DNA from: Synechococcus sp. MU1642
Lineage (GTDB): Bacteria > Cyanobacteriota > Cyanobacteriia > PCC-6307 > Cyanobiaceae
NCBI RefSeq assembly: GCF_020514115.1
Contig: NZ_VTKZ01000004.1
Span: forward strand, 62,001 to 126,000
Length of the DNA stretch: 64,000 nucleotides
Direction: 5' to 3'
How positions within the stretch are numbered: the first letter of the stretch is position 1; every line of letters begins with the position of its first letter. Made by a program: the position numbers and the translations under genes. Positions 36,969-46,525 of the stretch are shown here, piece by piece. The notes under the pieces are model-generated. The model did not search any database and was not told the DNA's origin. It worked only from the letters and a program-made list of their open reading frames with translations.

Positions 36969-38228
36969 TTAAGCCGGCTTCGTTCCCGTCACGATCAACG
37001 TCGGGTTCATCGGAGCCAGGCGCGTGCCATCCCCCAGCGGTTGTCCACGCCAGGCCTGCAGTTGCTGTACGCGCACCGCCAATCCGGCGTTTTCGAGCAG
37101 TGGTCGAACGTTGGCCAATGCCTCAATGCTCGCCAGGGGGATCACTACAACGCCACCAGACCGCAGCTGTGCCAGCACGTCTTGCAGCAAGCGTTCGCGT
37201 TGGGCACCACCGCCTCCAAGCAGAACCCGATCGGGCTGGCTGAGATGGCTGGGGAGTCCGCCGTTCAGTATCCCGGTGGCGTCGGTTTCCAGCACGGCTG
37301 CGGGGTTAACCCCGAGCCGTTGCGCATTGCGCTGGATCAGTTGCGCGCCGCCGGCGCGGCGTTCCACTGCCAGCAGTTGCAGCTCAGGGCGCAGGCGCAG
37401 GGCTTCCAGGCCGACGCTACCGGTGCCGGCCCCCAGATCCCAGAGCACGCCCTGCTTTGGCAGGGCGAGTTCGGCCAGCAGTTGGATGCGCACCTCCCGC
37501 TTGGTCATCAGTCCGGGGTGGTCGCTGTGCTGCAGGTAGAGCCCGTCATCGAGCCCGAACAACGGCAGCTGATGGGGATCTTGTGCGGCAGGTTCCCGGG
37601 CGATCAGTAGTGCAATCAGCAGCGGATGCAGGTCTGCTGGTAACGCGGTGCCGGGGGTGATCAGCTGAACCCGCTCATCGGCATGCCCGAGGTTTTCACA
37701 AAGCCACAGATCCGTGCTGGTCTCCAGGCCACTGCTGCGCAACATCCGCTGCACGCTGCTGGCGCCCCCCTGGTTTGGGTCCGTGAGCACCGCCAGGGCC
37801 GCCGGTCGTTTCTGCAAGGCGCTGGCGAGTATTTCGGGGTTCCGTCCGTGCAGGCTCACCCAGTCGGCGTCCTGCCAGGGGCGACCGATGCGGGCGAAGG
37901 CCAACTGCAGCGATGTGGGGGCGGGATGAAACCGCAGCCGCTCTGCCCCGATGCGGTCGCAAAGGATGCGCCCCAGACCGAACCAGAGCGGATCGCCGCT
38001 GGCCAGCACCACCACAGCTTGATCACCAGTTCTTGATTGCAGGCTGTCCACCAGAGCCCGCGGGTCATCGCTGCTGATCAGCTCAGGTTTGACGTCCCCC
38101 AGCCAGTCTTGCAGAGCAACTTGCAACCGCTGCGGTGCTGCAATCACGGCGGCCGCCCGCAGCAACGTCTGCTGTGGAGCTGGCAATGAGGCGGGCGCCC
38201 CGGCGTCGGTGCCGATCACATCGATCAT
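36969..38228 (-). CDS. cobL: precorrin-6Y C5,15-methyltransferase (decarboxylating)
   Basis: A 419-residue fusion of CbiE (residues 1-200; VLASGDPLWFGLGRIL, WVSLHGR) and CbiT (residues 230-419; KREVRIQLLAELALPKQGVLWDLGAGTGSVGLEAL). It methylates and decarboxylates precorrin-6Y, so this organism makes cobalamin or pseudocobalamin. That fits the cobalamin riboswitch at 59.2 kb. Confidence 0.93.
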   Translation of the reverse strand: MIDVIGTDAGAPASLPAPQQTLLRAAAVIAAPQRLQVALQDWLGDVKPELISSDDPRALVDSLQSRTGDQAVVVLASGDPLWFGLGRILCDRIGAERLRFHPAPTSLQLAFARIGRPWQDADWVSLHGRNPEILASALQKRPAALAVLTDPNQGGASSVQRMLRSSGLETSTDLWLCENLGHADERVQLITPGTALPADLHPLLIALLIAREPAAQDPHQLPLFGLDDGLYLQHSDHPGLMTKREVRIQLLAELALPKQGVLWDLGAGTGSVGLEALRLRPELQLLAVERRAGGAQLIQRNAQRLGVNPAAVLETDATGILNGGLPSHLSQPDRVLLGGGGAQRERLLQDVLAQLRSGGVVVIPLASIEALANVRPLLENAGLAVRVQQLQAWRGQPLGDGTRLAPMNPTLIVTGTKPA

Positions 38229-38329
38229 TCGGTCATTCTGGTGTCAGGGTTGTGGGGCCATGCGGAGGTAGGGGTGTGTTGGTCGATCGCTTGGTGGCGG
38301 GAGGCTTTGTGCGACCTACGGTGATGCTT

Positions 38330-38620
38330 AGAGGCTTGCAGCTCCGCCGCCCTGCCCATCGCCAGCCACTTGAGGCCTTTGAGGCGTCTAGGCGTCGGAT
38401 TCCCGTGGGGCAGTTGGTTGAGCTGCCCTATGAGGCATTAATTCGACAACCCCTTGTTGCGGTGAAACGGATCTATGACGAACTCGGGCTCAGCCGCTGG
38501 TCGGTGGCATAGGCTCCGGTGCAGGCTCGGATCGCCCAGGCCCGTAGCTACACCGCTAATCCGGTGACCCTGCCCTTATCAGCGCAACAGCGTTTGAGCG
38601 ACCTGATGGAGGAGGCATGA
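38330..38620 (+). pseudogene. C-terminal remnant of a sulfotransferase
   Basis: One frame reads RIPVGQLVELPYEALIRQP then LVAVKRIYDELGLSRW. This is the typical end of bacterial sulfotransferases (YEDL...DP...L..IYD.LGL). A TAG at 38510 interrupts it, then the same frame continues (IAQARSYTANPVTLPLSA, LSDLMEEA) to TGA 38618. The PAPS-binding N-terminal half is absent. It is a decayed gene whose last codon overlaps the start of the next gene (ATGA). Confidence 0.65.
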
Positions 38621-38859
38621 CCTCAGCCCACGCTCGCCGTCAACGATTGCACGATCTTGTGATTGCTCTGATTGCGCAGCAGGACGATCTGCCCCTGCTC
38701 GACCCCGATCAGCCCGACCTGGAGGGGACGGCCCCAGGCCGTTGGCTGGATCAGAACCGACGGAGTCTGCATCGCTATCAGGCCTTGGTCCGCACGGCGG
38801 TCACCTTGGATGCCCTGCTGGATGCCGAGGACAATCCCTCAACCTTGTCTGGAGGCTGA
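38617..38859 (+). CDS. hypothetical 80-residue protein
   Basis: A soluble, helical, acidic protein (HDLVIALIAQQDDLPLLDPDQPDLEG) with no recognised domain. Its ATG overlaps the end of the sulfotransferase remnant, as if once translated with it. It lies 59 bases before the GH116 gene. It could be an intact survivor of an otherwise lost gene pair. Confidence 0.55.
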   Translation: MTSAHARRQRLHDLVIALIAQQDDLPLLDPDQPDLEGTAPGRWLDQNRRSLHRYQALVRTAVTLDALLDAEDNPSTLSGG

Positions 38860-38918
38860 TCTCAACGGCTGGCTGATCGCGCCAAACCTGGCAATCTGGG
38901 TCGATTCTCGGCCCCTGC

Positions 38919-41417
38919 ATGGCTTCGTTCGGTTGGTCTGCTCTGAACTCCCTGCTCGGCCGTGGCAAGCAAGCCAAGCGATGGCATCCACCGGAGGCAT
39001 CCTGGAGTCGCCCCTTCGGCCTGGGCTGGGACAAGCCCTACACGGTTCGCTATGCCAGCAACCTCGACGACGGCCCCAACCACGGCATGCCGCTTGGGGG
39101 GTTTGGGGCCGGGTGCTTTGGGCGGGCGCCCGACGGCAACATCAACCTCTGGCACCTCGATGGCGGTGAGCATTGGTTCGGCGTGCTGCCCGACTGTCAG
39201 TTCGCTCTGTTTGAGGGGAATGGCCGCGGCAAGCGGGCCCATTCTCTGGCGGTGAAGCCCGGCGTCGATGCCTCCCGGCCTGATGCCGGTGAACCCCTGC
39301 AGGCTTGGGATTGGTACCCCGCCAGCACACCGGACCGCAGCACCGGCACTTATGCCGCCCGCTATCCCCTCAGCTGGACGAGCTATGAGGGCGTGTACGA
39401 CGCTGAAGTGCGCTGTGAGGCCTTCAGCCCGATCCTCCCGGGTGATTACCAGCGCACCAGCTACCCGGTGGCAGTGTTCATCTGGACGCTGCGTAATCCC
39501 ACCGACCAGCCTTTGGACTTGTCGTTGTTGCTGAGTTGGCGCAACACCAGCGGTTGGTTCACTAACACCGATGCCTCGGCTGAGGTTCACTTCCGCGATG
39601 ACGGCAGCCCGGAGCACAACTACGCCCCGGCCATCGGCACTACCGTCGGCCAGCGCAACCGTTTCATCGACGTTGGCTCCCTCAGGGGAGTGGTGCTCGA
39701 GGGCAACGTCTCCGAACCCGTTGTTGAAGGTGAGGGCCAGTGGTGCATTGCCACAGCTGAGCAGCCCGGTGTGACTATCCAGCGCTGTAGCCGCTGGAAT
39801 CCCAGCGGTGATGGCCGTGAGCTCTGGGACAGCTTCAGTGCTGATGGTTCCATCCCCGAAAGCAACAACGATCGACGCAGTGGAGTGGACGATCCTCTCA
39901 GTGCTGCGCTGGCGGTCCAGTGTCAGCTGGCTCCTGGGCAGAGCATTGAGATCCCGCTGGTGATCAGCTGGGACCTGCCAGTGACGGCCTTTGCCACTGG
40001 CAGCCAGGCTCTGCGCCGCTACACCGACTTCTTCGGTGTGAATGCCAACCAGGCTGTAGCCATTGCCGCTGAAGCGCTGCGCGACTGGCGCGATTGGCGC
40101 CAGCAGATCGAGGCCTGGCAGCAGCCCGTGCTTCAACGCCAGGACCTGCCGGAACCGCTGCGGATGGCTTTGTTCAATGAGCTTTACGACCTTTGCAGTG
40201 GTGGCAGCCTCTGGAGTGCGGCCTCAGCCGAGGATCCCCACGGCCGCTTCGGCGTTTTGGAGTGCCTCGACTACGCCTGGTACGAAAGCCTCGATGTTCG
40301 TCTCTACGGATCCTTTGCTCTGCTGCAGCTCTGGCCCGAACTCGACAAGGCCGTGTTGCGCAGCTTTTCCAGGGCGATTCCGGCGGCGGACGCCACCCAG
40401 CGCCCGATTGGCTGGTACTTCACCCAGGGCAAGGGACGGGTGGAGGCTGATCGCAAGGTGAAAGGGGCCACCCCCCACGACCTGGGGGCTCCCAACGAGA
40501 TCCCCTGGGATGCGACTAACTACACCGCTTATCAGGACTGCAACCTCTGGAAGGATCTCGGCAGTGATTTTGTGCTGCAGGTCTGGCGTACCTTCAAGCT
40601 GGCCCCAAGTGGCGAAGACATCCGCTTCCTCGCCGACTGTTGGACGGCGGCCATCGAGTCGCTGCGCTACCTCAAAACCTTTGATGTCAACGATGATGGG
40701 TTGCCCGACAACGGCGGTGCCCCGGATCAGACCTTCGACGACTGGCCCCTGAAGGGGGTGAGTGCTTACTGCGGAGCCCTCTGGATCGCTGCACTGGAGG
40801 CTGCTCTCGCCATTGCCCAGACCCTTCAGCTCAGCACTGGGCTGGATACTTCAGCCGAGCAGAAGGAATTCAGCGGTTGGCTCGAGCAATCCCGGGGCAA
40901 TTTCGACAAGCTTCTCTGGAATGGCGAGTACTACGACATCGATGCCGAGAGCGGCACGCCCGTAGTGATGGCTGATCAGCTGTGCGGCGATTTCTACGCA
41001 CGGCTTTTGGGCCTGCCGCCAGTGGTGAGTGATGCCAACAGCCGCAGCACCTTGAAGGCCGTCAAGGAGGCCTGCTTTGATGCCTTCGATGGCGGCTGCC
41101 TGGGCGTGGCCAACGGCTTGCGCCGTGATGGAACTCCCTTGGATCCCAATGGCACCCATCCCCTGGAGGTGTGGACTGGTATCAACTTTGGGATCGCCAG
41201 TTATTACCGGTTGATGGGAGAGAAGCAGACGGCGGAAGCGATCTGCTCAGCCGTTGTGGAGCAGGTGTATTCCGGTGGTCTGCAGTTCCGCACCCCTGAG
41301 GCGATTACCGCGGTGAACACCTACCGGGCCTGCCACTACCTCAGAGCCATGGCCATCTGGGGGCTCTGGGCCACGGAGACCGATTGGACGCTGATCCCAG
41401 GAGCGGATGCCCGTTGA
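38919..41417 (+). CDS. GH116 beta-glucosidase / GBA2-type glucosylceramidase-like protein
   Basis: An 832-residue protein with no signal peptide. The N-terminal beta domain (GMPLGGFGAGCFGRAPDGNI) precedes the catalytic (alpha/alpha)6 domain of the GBA2/DUF608 family. The probable nucleophile Glu is in YAWYESLDVRLYGSFALL and the acid/base Asp in GGAPDQTFDDWPLKG. Family members hydrolyse beta-glucosides or glucosylceramide; the cyanobacterial substrate is unknown. Confidence 0.87.
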   Translation: MASFGWSALNSLLGRGKQAKRWHPPEASWSRPFGLGWDKPYTVRYASNLDDGPNHGMPLGGFGAGCFGRAPDGNINLWHLDGGEHWFGVLPDCQFALFEGNGRGKRAHSLAVKPGVDASRPDAGEPLQAWDWYPASTPDRSTGTYAARYPLSWTSYEGVYDAEVRCEAFSPILPGDYQRTSYPVAVFIWTLRNPTDQPLDLSLLLSWRNTSGWFTNTDASAEVHFRDDGSPEHNYAPAIGTTVGQRNRFIDVGSLRGVVLEGNVSEPVVEGEGQWCIATAEQPGVTIQRCSRWNPSGDGRELWDSFSADGSIPESNNDRRSGVDDPLSAALAVQCQLAPGQSIEIPLVISWDLPVTAFATGSQALRRYTDFFGVNANQAVAIAAEALRDWRDWRQQIEAWQQPVLQRQDLPEPLRMALFNELYDLCSGGSLWSAASAEDPHGRFGVLECLDYAWYESLDVRLYGSFALLQLWPELDKAVLRSFSRAIPAADATQRPIGWYFTQGKGRVEADRKVKGATPHDLGAPNEIPWDATNYTAYQDCNLWKDLGSDFVLQVWRTFKLAPSGEDIRFLADCWTAAIESLRYLKTFDVNDDGLPDNGGAPDQTFDDWPLKGVSAYCGALWIAALEAALAIAQTLQLSTGLDTSAEQKEFSGWLEQSRGNFDKLLWNGEYYDIDAESGTPVVMADQLCGDFYARLLGLPPVVSDANSRSTLKAVKEACFDAFDGGCLGVANGLRRDGTPLDPNGTHPLEVWTGINFGIASYYRLMGEKQTAEAICSAVVEQVYSGGLQFRTPEAITAVNTYRACHYLRAMAIWGLWATETDWTLIPGADAR

Positions 41418-41532
41418 AGCGTGGCGCTAAAGCCCAGAGCCGAATGAAAAGCAATCTGGATTGATTAATTCTCAGTGAAAATCCTCTGAAGGACAGTTTT
41501 GTTGTGAGAATTCGCGGACTGTCGTGCTCCCT

Positions 41533-42021
41533 ATGCGCCGTTTACTCTGCTGTTTGTTGGCCGCACTTGGGCTCTTGCTGCTCACTCCGGGCATGGCCTG
41601 GGCTCTGGTGCACCAACATGAGAGTGAGGGGGGCGTCGCCATGGTGCGTTCGCTGGAAAGCCTGCGGGATCTCGATTACGACAGCTGGCAGGTGGTGGCC
41701 TACCGCGAAGGCCCTCCAGGCCAGCCGGTGGTGTTGCGCGTGGTCGGCTATCCCGGAAAGCTGAGGCTCGATCATCCGGTGACTCTCCAGGTGTTGGCTG
41801 GTCGACGCGAATGGCGGCTGGACGACATCACCCTGGCCAATCCGGTGCTGGCCAATGATGGCCGCGACGCAGCGGCTGAATTTGCCCTTGATCCCTTGCT
41901 GGACGACCTCAGCAACAACCGACCGCTGCGCTTGGCATTGCCGGGTGTGTTTACCGAGTTGCCGATCCCTCCTTATGTCGTCGGTGAATGGCGCTCGCTG
42001 CAGGAGTTGCCTCTCAGCTGA
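41533..42021 (+). CDS. exported DUF3122 protein
   Basis: A 162-residue protein from ATG 41533 (a GTG three codons upstream is possible). A signal peptide (MRRLLCCLLAALGLLLLTPGMAWA, residues 1-24) is followed by a beta-rich domain (QVVAYREGPPGQPVVLRVVG) of the cyanobacterial DUF3122 type. The function is unknown. Its stop overlaps the ribD start (TGATG). Confidence 0.78.
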   Translation: MRRLLCCLLAALGLLLLTPGMAWALVHQHESEGGVAMVRSLESLRDLDYDSWQVVAYREGPPGQPVVLRVVGYPGKLRLDHPVTLQVLAGRREWRLDDITLANPVLANDGRDAAAEFALDPLLDDLSNNRPLRLALPGVFTELPIPPYVVGEWRSLQELPLS

Positions 42022-43085
42022 TGTGGGAGCTCTGGATGCGGCGAGCCCTGGCCCTGGCCGCCCTTGCTGAAGGTCACACCAGTCCCAACCCTCTCGTGGG
42101 GGCACTGGTTCTTGATCGCGATGGGCGCCTTGTTGGCGAAGGCTTTCATGCGCGGGCCGGTGCCGCCCACGCCGAGGTAGGTGCGTTGCGGCAGGCCGGG
42201 GATGCGGCTCGGGGCGGAACCCTTGTGGTCACCCTTGAACCCTGCTGCCACCACGGCCGCACGCCCCCCTGCAGTGAGGCGGTGCTGCGTGCCGGCATTC
42301 GCCGTGTTGTGATCGCTCTGGAGGATCCCGATCCCCGGGTGGATGGGGGCGGCATCCGTCAGCTGCGTGAGGCTGGTCTGGAGGTGATCAGTGGTGTGCT
42401 GCGCGAGGAGGCTCGCCAGCAGAACCGGTCTTTCCTTCACCGAGTTCGTACCGGCCGCCCGTTCGGGATTCTCAAGTGGGCCATGAGCCTGGACGGCCGC
42501 ACCGCCTTGCCCAATGGGGCCAGCCAATGGATCAGCGGCCCACCCGCCCGCGATTGGGTGCATCGGCTGCGTAGCGGCATGGATGCTGTGGTTGTGGGGG
42601 GCGGCACGGTTCGCGGCGATGATCCGCTGCTCACCAGCAGAGGCCGGCGTTCACCGGAACCGCTGCGTGTGGTGCTGAGCCGCAGCCTGGATCTGCCTGA
42701 TCAGGCCAAGCTCTGGAACACTGCGGTGGCTCCAACTTTGGTGGCACACGGTACCGATGCTGATCCCCAGCGTCTGCCCTCTGGCCCTGAGGGACTTGAA
42801 CTCTCAGCCTGTGAGCCGATTCAGCTGATGGAGGCCCTGGCGGAACGGGGTTGCAATCAGGTGCTTTGGGAGTGCGGTCCTGAGCTGGCGGCAGCAGCGA
42901 TCCGGCAGGGCTGTGTGCAGGAGATTGCGGCGGTGGTGGCTCCGAAACTGATGGGGGGCAGGGCTGCCCGCACCCCTCTGGGCGATCTGAACTACAGCTC
43001 CATGAATCAAGTGCTGCAGGGGAGTTGGCATCAGTGCGAGCAGCTGGGGCACGACTGGTTGCTTCGTTGGAGCATTGGCACTTGA
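42021..43085 (+). CDS. ribD: bifunctional riboflavin biosynthesis deaminase/reductase
   Basis: A 354-residue enzyme. The N-terminal zinc deaminase domain has AHAEVGAL and EPCCHHGRTPPC. The C-terminal reductase domain has GPFGILKWAMSLDGRTA-like sequence (KWAMSLDGRTALPNGASQW), GGGTVRGDDPLLTSR and LWECGPELAAA. The ATG at 42021 (MWELWMRRALALA) is chosen; the track-like start upstream lies inside the DUF3122 gene. Confidence 0.94.
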   Translation: MWELWMRRALALAALAEGHTSPNPLVGALVLDRDGRLVGEGFHARAGAAHAEVGALRQAGDAARGGTLVVTLEPCCHHGRTPPCSEAVLRAGIRRVVIALEDPDPRVDGGGIRQLREAGLEVISGVLREEARQQNRSFLHRVRTGRPFGILKWAMSLDGRTALPNGASQWISGPPARDWVHRLRSGMDAVVVGGGTVRGDDPLLTSRGRRSPEPLRVVLSRSLDLPDQAKLWNTAVAPTLVAHGTDADPQRLPSGPEGLELSACEPIQLMEALAERGCNQVLWECGPELAAAAIRQGCVQEIAAVVAPKLMGGRAARTPLGDLNYSSMNQVLQGSWHQCEQLGHDWLLRWSIGT

Positions 43086-43087
43086 TG

Positions 43088-43816
43088 TCAGCGACCTTGG
43101 CTTTGGCGGTCGAGGCTGCTGGCGAAGCGGCCGATCAGCACCCCCATCACGGCCGCGAGGTAAAGCGGTCCGGCGACGCTGGTGGCCACACTCACCATTC
43201 TTGACAGGGGGAGCATCGGGCTGATGTCTCCGAAGCCCACGGTGGTGAGGCAAACGAAGGCGTAGTAGTTCAGCGCTGAAAAGATGCGGGCGTTGGCCAG
43301 AACACTCGTGTCGCTGATATTGGCCAGTTTCAAGGGCACGAAACTGCCCGGTTGAATCGTTTCAAGGGCACTCATCACCAGCCCTGCGGCGAGTCCGATG
43401 TGCAGGTACCCGGCCGTGGCACCCATCAGCAGGGCTTCGGTGACTCGCTTGGTGCTAGCGAAGCGCGTTACCAGGCGGATTACGCTCCAACCCACAAGCG
43501 CACTCCAGCTCAGGGCCAGCGGCATTCCGCTGTAGATCAGCTCCAGCGGCGTGAGCAGCCAGAGCCACATGGCTGCAACGGCGACAAGCCCCAGTCCGCG
43601 GTAAATGGCATCACTCCAATCCGGTGCCTTGCTCCTCCCCACCATCACCTGTGTGAGCAGCAAAGCAACCAGGGTGTAGCCGATGTAAGTCACCCAGTCC
43701 AAGCGAGGAAAGGCGAAGCCCACGGTTGCGATCAGGGTGAAGAGCAACAGCAGCTTCAGCTGCGTGTCATCACGCCGCAGGAGCCGCTGAACCAGTCCCA
43801 AAAGCACGACGACCAC
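43088..43816 (-). CDS. potassium-channel-like membrane protein
   Basis: A 242-residue protein with six hydrophobic segments. The pore loop FVCLTTVGFGDISPM near the C-terminus is a K+-channel selectivity filter, with GFG in place of the usual GYG. It is followed by a last helix. No cytoplasmic RCK domain is present. Hydrophobic residues continue in frame upstream of the first start codon (GTG 43816), so the true start may be a non-standard codon slightly earlier. Confidence 0.8.
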   Translation of the reverse strand: MVVVLLGLVQRLLRRDDTQLKLLLLFTLIATVGFAFPRLDWVTYIGYTLVALLLTQVMVGRSKAPDWSDAIYRGLGLVAVAAMWLWLLTPLELIYSGMPLALSWSALVGWSVIRLVTRFASTKRVTEALLMGATAGYLHIGLAAGLVMSALETIQPGSFVPLKLANISDTSVLANARIFSALNYYAFVCLTTVGFGDISPMLPLSRMVSVATSVAGPLYLAAVMGVLIGRFASSLDRQSQGR

Positions 43817-43864
43817 TGCTGCTGCTCCCAGGTTCGGCAGCCAGCGACGGCTGTCAAGCCTTGC

Positions 43865-44521
43865 TCAATCGAGCAAGGAGAGCTGCTGGTGGTTGTTTTT
43901 TGTCGCGGCTGGCTTGAGTGCTCTGCAGTCCCACGGGTCCGGTGGTGATGGCGTGAGCATCGGCTCGAGGGCGCGTCTATGGGCCCCATCACCGGGTTCG
44001 AGCCAGACGCTCTCCAATCCATCGGGAACGATCACCGGCATTCGATCGTGCAACGGCGCGACCAGGCTGTTGGGCCGTGTCGTGATAACGCAGCAGGTCT
44101 CCACTTCACTGCCATCGGGTCCGATCCAGCGGTCCCAGAGGCCGGCCAGCCAGAACATCTGCCGGTCTTTGCGATGGATCAGGTGCCCCTTTTCGAAAAA
44201 GCCCGTGCTGGGCAGAAGGCAGCGGTGATGACGCCATGGACCGCGAAAGGAGGTTTTCTCCGCAATGGTTTCGGCGCGGGCATTGATCGGTCGCGGCGCT
44301 TCTAGCGGGTCTTTGACCCAGCCCGGCAGGAGGCCCCAAAGCATGTGGGCGAGACGGTCTTCACCGTGCTCCCGCCGCACCGCCAGCACCGGTTCATGGG
44401 GACGGATCAGCTCGCGGGGGGCGTAATGCTCCAACCAGGCGCTGTCGTCCGCCCGCAGCCAGCTGCTCAGCAGCTGCTGCAATTCCGCTCGAGGCGTGTC
44501 GAGGCAATAGCGACCACACAT
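43865..44521 (-). CDS. SOS-response-associated peptidase (SRAP/YedK/HMCES family)
   Basis: A 218-residue protein with the catalytic Cys at position 2 (MCGRYCLD), the INARAET motif and HDRMPVIVP. The family crosslinks to abasic sites in single-stranded DNA and protects them during replication. Its neighbour is ftsH, divergent. No LexA box was recognised at its start. Confidence 0.93.
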   Translation of the reverse strand: MCGRYCLDTPRAELQQLLSSWLRADDSAWLEHYAPRELIRPHEPVLAVRREHGEDRLAHMLWGLLPGWVKDPLEAPRPINARAETIAEKTSFRGPWRHHRCLLPSTGFFEKGHLIHRKDRQMFWLAGLWDRWIGPDGSEVETCCVITTRPNSLVAPLHDRMPVIVPDGLESVWLEPGDGAHRRALEPMLTPSPPDPWDCRALKPAATKNNHQQLSLLD

Positions 44522-44605
44522 GAGCAGAACCTAGGAGCCGTTCGGTTCTCACACCCGTTAATTGCCAAAGATCCCTCGTAGCGTGTTTGGACTTTCAGGC
44601 CATCC

Positions 44606-46480
44606 ATGCCGATCCGCCAGGACGACAACCAGCCGAACCGTCGCTTCGGGATCATTAATCTGGTGCTGATCGGCTTCGGGGTGCTGCTGCTATTCAGCAG
44701 CTTCCTCCCCACCAACGGCATGCAGCAAGTGCCCAGGGTGCCCTATTCCCTGTTCATCGACCAGGTGAATGACGGTGCGGTGAAGCGGGCCTTTATTACC
44801 CAGGATCAGATTCGCTATGAGCTGAGCGATCCCGAGGAGGGCACGCCTCCGGTGCTGGCCACCACGCCGATTTTCGACATGGATTTGCCGCAACGCCTGG
44901 AGACCAAGGGCGTGGAATTCGCGGCAGCACCTCCGAAGAAGCCCAACATCTTCACCACCATCCTCAGCTGGGTGGTGCCACCCCTGATCTTCATCCTGGT
45001 GCTGCAGTTCTTCGCCCGTCGCTCGATGGGCGGTGGTGCGCAGGGGGCTTTGAGCTTCACCAAGAGCAAGGCCAAGGTCTACGTGCCCGATGAGGAGTCG
45101 CGAATTACCTTCGCCGATGTGGCGGGCGTGGATGAGGCAAAGCAGGAATTGACTGAGATCGTCGACTTCCTCAAGCGTCCTGAGCGTTATGCCGAGATCG
45201 GTGCCCGCATTCCCAAGGGTGTGCTGCTTGTTGGCCCTCCCGGCACCGGCAAGACCCTGCTGTCCAAGGCTGTTGCGGGCGAAGCAGAGGTACCGTTCTT
45301 CATCATTTCCGGCTCGGAATTTGTGGAGCTCTTCGTCGGAGCCGGTGCCGCTCGAGTGCGCGACCTCTTTGAAGAAGCGAAGAAAAAAGCGCCATGCATC
45401 ATCTTTATTGACGAACTCGATGCCATCGGCAAGAGCCGCTCGGGATCCATGGGAGTTGTTGGCGGCAACGACGAACGGGAGCAGACCCTCAATCAGCTGC
45501 TCACCGAGATGGATGGCTTCGCTGCGCAGGACAAGCCGGTGATCGTTCTTGCGGCCACCAACCAGCCCGAAGTGTTGGATGCGGCTCTGCTGCGCCCAGG
45601 TCGTTTCGACCGGCAAGTTTTGGTCGATCGCCCCGATCTCTCCGGCCGCAAGACCATCCTTGAGATCTACGCCAAGAAAGTGAAGCTGGCTGTAGGCGTC
45701 GACCTCGACAGCGTGGCCCAGGCCACCAGCGGTTTTGCTGGCGCTGATCTCGCCAACCTCGTCAATGAAGCCGCGCTGCTGGCAGCGCGTGCCCAGCGCA
45801 CCAGCGTCGAGCAGCAAGACCTCGGTGAAGCGATCGAGCGCGTTGTGGCAGGTCTGGAGAAGAAGAGCCGCGTCCTGCAGGACGACGAAAAGAAGGTGGT
45901 GGCTTATCACGAAGTGGGCCACGCGATCGTGGGTCATCTCATGCCTGGTGGCAGCAAGGTTGCCAAGATTTCGATCGTCCCCCGCGGCATGAGCGCCCTG
46001 GGCTACACCTTGCAGCTCCCCACGGAAGAGCGCTTCCTCAACTCCAAGGAAGAGCTCCAGGGTCAGATCGCCACGCTTCTGGGAGGCCGCTCCGCTGAGG
46101 AGATCGTCTTTGGCAAAATCACCACGGGTGCTGCCAATGACCTGCAGCGGGCCACTGATCTGGCCGAGCAGATGGTGGGCACATACGGTATGAGCGACAC
46201 CCTGGGCCCCTTGGCCTACGACAAGCAGGGCGGTGGCCGTTTCCTTGGGGGAGGCAATAACCCCCGCCGCTCGGTGAGTGATGCCACGGCCCAGGCCATT
46301 GATAAGGAGGTCCGCGGGCTGGTGGACCAGGCCCACGAAGACGCCCTTGCGATCCTGCGGGAAAACATGGCGCTGCTCGAGACGATTGCCCAGAAGATCC
46401 TTGAAAAAGAGGTGATCGAGGGGGATGACCTCAAGCACATGCTTGAGGCGAGTGTGCTGCCGTCGGGTGTGACCGCTTGA
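44606..46480 (+). CDS. ftsH: ATP-dependent zinc metalloprotease FtsH
   Basis: A 624-residue membrane protease. Two membrane spans (about residues 14-32 and 110-130) flank a lumenal segment. The AAA domain has [30 protein letters not shown] and [14 protein letters not shown]. The zinc site is [13 protein letters not shown]. Cyanobacterial FtsH hexamers degrade damaged D1 during photosystem II repair. A very long antisense frame over this gene is not real. Confidence 0.97.
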   Translation: MPIRQDDNQPNRRFGIINLVLIGFGVLLLFSSFLPTNGMQQVPRVPYSLFIDQVNDGAVKRAFITQDQIRYELSDPEEGTPPVLATTPIFDMDLPQRLETKGVEFAAAPPKKPNIFTTILSWVVPPLIFILVLQFFARRSMGGGAQGALSFTKSKAKVYVPDEESRITFADVAGVDEAKQELTEIVDFLKRPERYAEIGARIPKGVLLVGPPGTGKTLLSKAVAGEAEVPFFIISGSEFVELFVGAGAARVRDLFEEAKKKAPCIIFIDELDAIGKSRSGSMGVVGGNDEREQTLNQLLTEMDGFAAQDKPVIVLAATNQPEVLDAALLRPGRFDRQVLVDRPDLSGRKTILEIYAKKVKLAVGVDLDSVAQATSGFAGADLANLVNEAALLAARAQRTSVEQQDLGEAIERVVAGLEKKSRVLQDDEKKVVAYHEVGHAIVGHLMPGGSKVAKISIVPRGMSALGYTLQLPTEERFLNSKEELQGQIATLLGGRSAEEIVFGKITTGAANDLQRATDLAEQMVGTYGMSDTLGPLAYDKQGGGRFLGGGNNPRRSVSDATAQAIDKEVRGLVDQAHEDALAILRENMALLETIAQKILEKEVIEGDDLKHMLEASVLPSGVTA

Positions 46481-46525
46481 CGGCAACGGCCCTCATCCCC
46501 GATAACAGTCCTTTGAACCGTCGCG

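Noticed and set aside
38862-40136. 424-codon minus-strand frame
   Set aside because: Antisense shadow of the GH116 gene, which has conserved catalytic regions.
44690-46486. 598-codon open frame on the minus strand
   Set aside because: It lies fully antisense to ftsH, whose motifs and codon pattern are unmistakable; the antisense protein has no domain and an odd His/Leu-rich composition.
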